DNA of 64,000 nt from Plasmopara viticola (taxonomy: Eukaryota > Oomycota > Peronosporomycetes > Peronosporales > Peronosporaceae): assembly GCA_001695595.3 (NCBI GenBank), contig MBPM02000050.1, forward strand, positions 248,001 through 312,000, written 5' to 3'. The translations under genes were made by a program, and so were the position numbers. The notes under the pieces are model-generated. The model searched no databases. It saw only the letters and a program-made list of their open reading frames with translations, and was not told the origin of the DNA. Below, piece after piece: positions 59,534 through 64,000 of the stretch (the stretch's first letter is position 1; every line of letters starts with the position of its first letter).

Positions 59534-60698
59534 ATGAAGCTGGTGCAAGAGGTACTGGTGCTACTAGCTGCGTCCGTGTCCTGCGTAGGATGCGGCTTTT
59601 TGTTAGTGATATGGAAGCGTGTGGATGCACCTAACTATGTCAGTCGGCGCATTGTCACGTCTTTGGGGCTTGCGGGACTTGCCACTGCCGTCGCTTTCAC
59701 CATGTGCGCCACTCCATACGTAGCTCTTTCACTAGCTGTTAGCAATTGACCAATTGGATTTAGTTCTCTCGTAGTGGATGGGTCTACCCAACAGTATCGG
59801 CACCATGAGGTCTTGTGTTACATGCAAGCTCTGACACTACAGTATTTTTACTTGGCGTCGTACTTGTGGACTGCGTGCTTTGCTTTTCATCTTTATCAGA
59901 TCATTGTCAAGCGGTACGTTGGCTGCCATATCTAGAATGGATGAATGGAGTATGAACATTTACTTGTGTGAGTCTAGAAACGAATATCCCGAGGCGTTTT
60001 TGAGGGTTTATCGTGGAATTGGATGGGGACTACCGGGACTTGTGTTGATTTATCTCGTACTTCGTCAGTTAACAGGACACCTCGGAGTTGGTGGAGCTGA
60101 TCGGCGTTGGTGCTGGATTGCAGTGCACTCGACACACGAAGATTCAGGAGAGGATCCTCTTGTCTGGCGACGCGAAGGAGCAATCCAGCAGCTCTTACTA
60201 TTTTACATTCCAGTCCTCTGCGTGTTTATTTTCAACGTAAGCGTCTACCACTCGATTCTTAAGTTTCTGCACATGGATCCCATGACATCCCGTTTTCGCG
60301 ACAAGGTGAAACTCTACTTGGGCATTTTCTTCGTGTGCTCGATTTGGGGACTGTTTAATCGGTTAGTGCAATTCTTTCGTGCTGACCACACACCAAGTGC
60401 GTTTCTCGGCATAATGGAAAGTATCTGTGATCCGCTGCAGCCTTTGTTGAATGCTGTAGTTTACGGCACCAACAAGCAGTCGATTGAAGCGTACAGAGAA
60501 CGCTTTTGCGCGCGCTGGCTCACTACGTCGCTGCCGTCCTCCGATGAGGAAGAGTCCTCTGGCGTTGACGACTCACCTCTGTTACCCCAAGTTGTCGATG
60601 CAGCACATGCCCACAACTTTGATCCTCTCGATCGCGAATTCGGCCACTATTTCACCCAGCGCGCTAGTCGCAGTCAGCTAATACGCGCGAAACGATGA
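59534..60698 (+). CDS. cAMP-receptor-like GPCR (Dicty cAR/Crl family)
   Basis: Seven-helix receptor of about 346 aa from exons 59534-59703, 59764-59913 and 59978-60698 (introns 60 and 64 nt). Phase matching favours these joins although the first is less certain. Helices include VLVLLAASVSCVGCGFLLVI, LQYFYLASYLWTACFAFHLY with QIIVKR at its end, GIGWGLPGLVLIYLVL, LLLFYIPVLCVFIFNVSVY and LYLGIFFVCSIWGLFNRLV, then DPLQPLLNAVVYGTNKQ, the tail-of-TM7 block shared by cAR-like receptors. The cytoplasmic tail is acidic and Ser-rich (SSDEEESSG), so phosphorylation is plausible. The ligand is unknown; cAMP binding is not implied. Confidence 0.85.
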
Positions 60699-60963
60699 AA
60701 CAAAACAAATGGAACGAGTTCAAACCAATAGTATTAAATGTCACTTAACAAGCAGTCGAAGAACAAAAGTATAAGCAGTTAAAGAAAGAATGGCAGCCAC
60801 TGGCTAGTTCAATCTTCCACGCCAAGCATTAAAAGAGCGAGGGCGATGCTGTAGCACCCGTGGATCGTGGCTGTGCACTGTGCTCTGCCTTCACTTTGAG
60901 GTAATAATCCTACGCCAGCATCACAATCCGTTAGCGTATCAAGCACGTTGCAATGTCAATGCA

Positions 60964-61923
60964 CTAGGCACGTACCCAAATATACTTTCGCTTGTTGGCG
61001 TCCTGCAAGAGCTTGACAATTTCGGGCACAAGTTGCAGCGTCTGTTCCGCAGTGAATTTACTGTCCAAGTACGTGACAAATTGGTCGTCCGTACAACGAT
61101 TTTGCCCATAGTCCTTGCAGCTTTTCTTAAACTCCTCCACGCCGGTCGAGCCCGCAAAGTTTTCAATCAGTTGCAATACGCAGTCGTACACACCCTGCAC
61201 GTCCGGACCGACGGCAGCAGCCGGCATGCGGTCCGTAAAAGGCGACAATAGCTTTTGCTTAAAGTTCTGCACGTGACCTGACGGTGGGATGCTCACTACG
61301 CGTTGTAGTGCATCGTAAAGCTGCGAAGCCGCAGCTGGTTGGTCAACAGCACCAGTGAGAATCTCAGTAGGAGTAATCTCCCGGCCGTAAAAGCGCTTAT
61401 TAATGTCGGCTCGCGCCATAATGCCCGAGCCCTGCAATCCCACGCCGCCAAAAAGGCCCTTGCTATGACTATACGTGTAGTTAGGGGCGACACCTGAGGC
61501 ACTAAAGTTGGCATTCGCCCCAGCTGCACGACCGTAGGGACCGGCGGCAAACTCGAGGTTGGCACCGGCTGAGAATTGACCTTTCTGCATAAAACTCTTG
61601 ACAGCCGTGTCCGAATTCAAGATAATCATAAACTCAATCATCTGCGCGCCCATTTCAGCACCAAACCCCATGCCAGCCGTGCCAATAGCGCTCGGAGCCG
61701 ACCAGCGACCATCAGGAAGTTTCGAAATGACTACGCCTGTACCGACCTTGCCAGTCCAGACAAAGCCGGCCTTAATGACCGTCAAGAACGCTAGCCCTTT
61801 CGCTTCATGGATCAAATCAATGGGAATGCGCTTATCCTGATCCAACGTCGGATTAAACAGATTCTCCAGGGTCTGTTCCGCCGCGCGAATGGCGCCTTCC
61901 ATACTCGTAATTTGGTCCGTCAT
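60964..61923 (-). CDS. SYLF (Ysc84/SH3YL1-type) lipid-binding protein
   Basis: Single-exon gene of 319 aa. The SYLF domain fills residues about 15-230: IPIDLIHEAKGLAFLTVIKAGFVWTGKVGTGVVISKLPDG, then WSAPSAIGTAGMGFGAEMGA, FMIILNSDTAVKSFM, FSAGANLEFAAGPYGRAAGA and YTYSHSKGLFGGVGLQGSGI, all in family order. Members bind phosphoinositides and, in fungi and animals, actin at endocytic sites. No SH3 domain is present. The C-terminal 90 residues are helical with an unusual Cys pair (KKSCKDYGQNRC). The upstream intergenic space to COX15 is 756 bp. Confidence 0.9.
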   Translation of the reverse strand: MTDQITSMEGAIRAAEQTLENLFNPTLDQDKRIPIDLIHEAKGLAFLTVIKAGFVWTGKVGTGVVISKLPDGRWSAPSAIGTAGMGFGAEMGAQMIEFMIILNSDTAVKSFMQKGQFSAGANLEFAAGPYGRAAGANANFSASGVAPNYTYSHSKGLFGGVGLQGSGIMARADINKRFYGREITPTEILTGAVDQPAAASQLYDALQRVVSIPPSGHVQNFKQKLLSPFTDRMPAAAVGPDVQGVYDCVLQLIENFAGSTGVEEFKKSCKDYGQNRCTDDQFVTYLDSKFTAEQTLQLVPEIVKLLQDANKRKYIWVRA

Positions 61924-62679
61924 TTGCAGAGAATCTCGCTGTTTGTATTATGACAAAAAAAAAAAAACTACCAAGGCTCTGGATTTTGTGTCAGATTTCC
62001 GGGGAATAATCCTGACTCTGATTGGTTGATGCGCCTTCTCAACGGCCGTTTCCTTTAATATGTTGTACTGATGTATTGCTAGAAATTCGAATATGCACTA
62101 GCCCACTGTGACCTTATTTTGGTGACTTGCAATTTAAAAACGCGGGAAGCTAACAACGCTGCTCGGGGATAATTATGATGCTATACGCTAAGATTTGGGT
62201 CCTGTGCATCCTACCTCTGCAGTCGCCGTCGGTACTATATGAAATCAGTAGGCTGACTTTATGTCTAATTCTTGTTTAAGGTTTTCATAGAAACAAGTTG
62301 ACCGTAATCAACCATAATAATTCTGCAGTATTTATCTTTCGTCATCGCTTACAAAAACTTAGCATGATTTTCACTTGACCCTCTGATTATTAGACTCGTT
62401 TATCAACAACATAACAATTTGACCGTATTGTGAAGCCTTGATAACTTTGAGACTACAATCAGCGGAGCACACGACCTAGTTCTTACTATCTGCACCAGCA
62501 ATAATTATTTTCTGGTACAATAGTCAATAAAATTTGACATGTTACCAACTACAACTTGACACAATGTTCTAATTTCCATTTTAATCAGAACACATCTTAA
62601 AAATTGCGAGGTCAATATATCAATTCGTTATGGCGACTCGGAGCCCTAGTTTTTAACGCCACACGTCCCAATTTTTGCC
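61924..62679. other. Intergenic, no feature recognised
   Basis: AT-rich spacer containing the SYLF promoter (an A-run at 61957-61968 lies just upstream) and the COX15 3' end. No gene or repeat was recognised. Confidence 0.5.
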
Positions 62680-64000
62680 TCACGTCATCTTGGAAGCCGC
62701 GGCCGCAACGGCAGCTCCCATCAACCCACCAGAACGCGCAAAGCGCAGCGAATGTAGCACCCACAGCGACGATCCAAGTACTACAGCCGCTCCACCTTGA
62801 TGCACCATTGCGAGCGGCGTTGGCACCTGATTGACCAGCATCGTTATCCCCATCAATACCTGGTTACAAGTTAAATTAGCAAATACAAAGCAAAAGTGCT
62901 CTTTGATCAATAAATCCAAATACCTGGCCGCCAACAGCTGCGGTTGCCAGCATCATGGCGCGCTTAGCATCCTCCGGTAGGTTCGTCCACACATTAGGCT
63001 TGCGCGCCTTCATAAACACGACCGTGTAGGCGGCAAGCGTGGTCAAAGCCAAGAGGCGATGATCAAACTGCACGAGCGCAACATTGTCGTAAAAGTTGCG
63101 CAAGAATGGCTTTCAATCGCGATTAAATAACAATATACAAAACGTTTAGCAATATATCGTATGAGGATTGGCAAACACTTGCTTCTTGCAACTCACCTGC
63201 TGCTCAAACAGACCGTGTGGAATCCAATGTCCGTCCATTGTAGGGAATGTTTGAAACTTACGACCACCTTCAATTTCCGCGACGAGTGAACCCGCAACAA
63301 TTGTCCCCGCAGCCAGCCCAGTCAGCGCCATAAAATGTTTACGAACTTCACCCAATTCTTTTAGTACACCTGGAGTCATAAGCCCACGCACGGAAATTGC
63401 CCTTGACACTGGCGAAGCAATCCCAAGCCCTGTCCAAATTAAAAGGGAAAAGTTTGCGAGCGACAACGCCGACTACATCATTGTAAGCTACATAGCAATC
63501 CTCTCTGTTCAATACCATACTCTTTACATACATGGATCGGTAGGAAGAAGGTGGCACCTTCAAACGTCGATTTTTCGCCATACTTTTCTGTTCCGGTAGG
63601 CTTAATGTTTTTCTCCACCATTACTCGACCGATATAATATTGGCCTGCTCCAAGTCCAGCAACGAGCGCCAGAGGAGCTTGAGCTGGAACTGGAAGCTTG
63701 CGCTTTGCGGCAAAATACGCCAGTGGCCCCACAAACGCAAGAGCTGTCAATTGACCAAGGTTGCGGTGAGCTGATTCCCACTTATAATTGTGTTTAAATT
63801 CCTCAAGCGTCTATTACAACGTTTCAAGAGTTAGCAATTGAATTGTGGTTCTATCAAAAGTTCATCTTACCATTGGAGTACGCTGAGAGCGAGCGCAAAA
63901 GTCACGATACACGTCGAACTCATCGTGCCACTCGCTCTTCGTCTTGGGTGAAAACAAAAAGCGAGGTTTCCAGTACAACAGTGACGCCCCAGTCCGTGTA
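62680..64000 (-). CDS. COX15: COX15 heme A synthase, 5' end beyond the window
   Basis: Inner-mitochondrial-membrane enzyme that oxidises heme O to heme A for cytochrome oxidase. Five exons are visible: 64000-63871, 63810-63532, 63472-63197, 63109-62924 and 62859-62680, with introns of 60, 59, 87 and 64 nt, all phase-matched. Family landmarks in order: YWKPRFLFSPKTKSEWHDEF, HNYKWESAHRNLGQ (EXXXHR-type heme-ligand motif), AGLGAGQYYIGRVMVEKN, LPIHSALSLANFSLL, FPTMDGHWIP, NFYDNVALVQFDHRLLAL (second conserved His) and LVNQVPTPLAMVHQGGAAVV (third His). The N-terminus and targeting peptide lie off the right edge. Confidence 0.93.

Noticed and set aside
59914..59935. A 22-nt intron in the cAR-like GPCR gene
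   Set aside because: The nearest acceptor after the donor would give a 22-nt intron. The acceptor at 59977 gives 64 nt, the same phase and a better family match.
1..64000. CRISPR arrays, rRNA genes and bacterial operons
   Set aside because: No regularly spaced short repeats with unique spacers, no rRNA-like blocks, and introns in most genes show a eukaryotic genome.

Overview
The window looks like nuclear DNA of an oomycete in the Phytophthora/downy-mildew lineage (Peronosporaceae). The grounds are: very short introns (about 55-87 nt) with GTACGT-type donors; a 7TM receptor fused to a phosphatidylinositol-phosphate kinase, an architecture well known from oomycetes and a few amoebae; a cAMP-receptor-like GPCR; a START plus FYVE-like protein of the kind expanded in oomycetes; and gene islands separated by decayed retroelement DNA. 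Species cannot be fixed from the sequence alone.

Layout: (1) 0-1.8 kb: a tail-anchored PX-domain protein (minus) and a possible gene edge. (2) 1.8-15.8 kb: no convincing gene; two short LINE-derived non-autonomous elements with target-site duplications, retroelement relics, and a 213-bp SINE-like insertion. (3) 15.8-34.7 kb: a gene-dense island with a bZIP factor, a spliced unknown protein of about 930 aa, a small unknown protein, a 2477-aa EF-hand/HELP/WD40 protein of the EML5/6 type, a GPCR-PIP kinase, TFIIH p44 (SSL1), and a START-FYVE protein with a disrupted frame. (4) 34.7-45 kb: gene-free, with Ty3/Gypsy integrase relics and local tandem duplications. (5) 45-46.6 kb: a PLP-dependent class V aminotransferase. 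(6) 46.6-55.6 kb: relics again, including a third short LINE-derived element, a gag zinc-knuckle relic, a triplicated 96-bp integrase segment, a broken signal-peptide ORF that may be a dead effector, and a 1.14-kb deletion derivative of the parent LINE. (7) 55.7-64 kb: a second gene island with a riboflavin synthase carrying a C-terminal membrane anchor, TAF5 of TFIID, a cAMP-receptor-like GPCR, a SYLF/Ysc84 protein, and the 3' part of COX15 (heme A synthase), which runs off the right edge.

The genes do not form one pathway. General transcription factors (p44, TAF5, bZIP), phosphoinositide/membrane proteins (PX, GPCR-PIPK, START-FYVE, SYLF), microtubule binding (EML) and cofactor/respiratory biosynthesis (riboflavin synthase, COX15) are packed tightly, several with under 200 bp between them. 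The most unusual items are the LINE-derived family, in which three short elements share the same internal deletion joints and keep both ends, and the membrane-anchored riboflavin synthase. Splice sites were inferred by eye from reading-frame continuity and family similarity.
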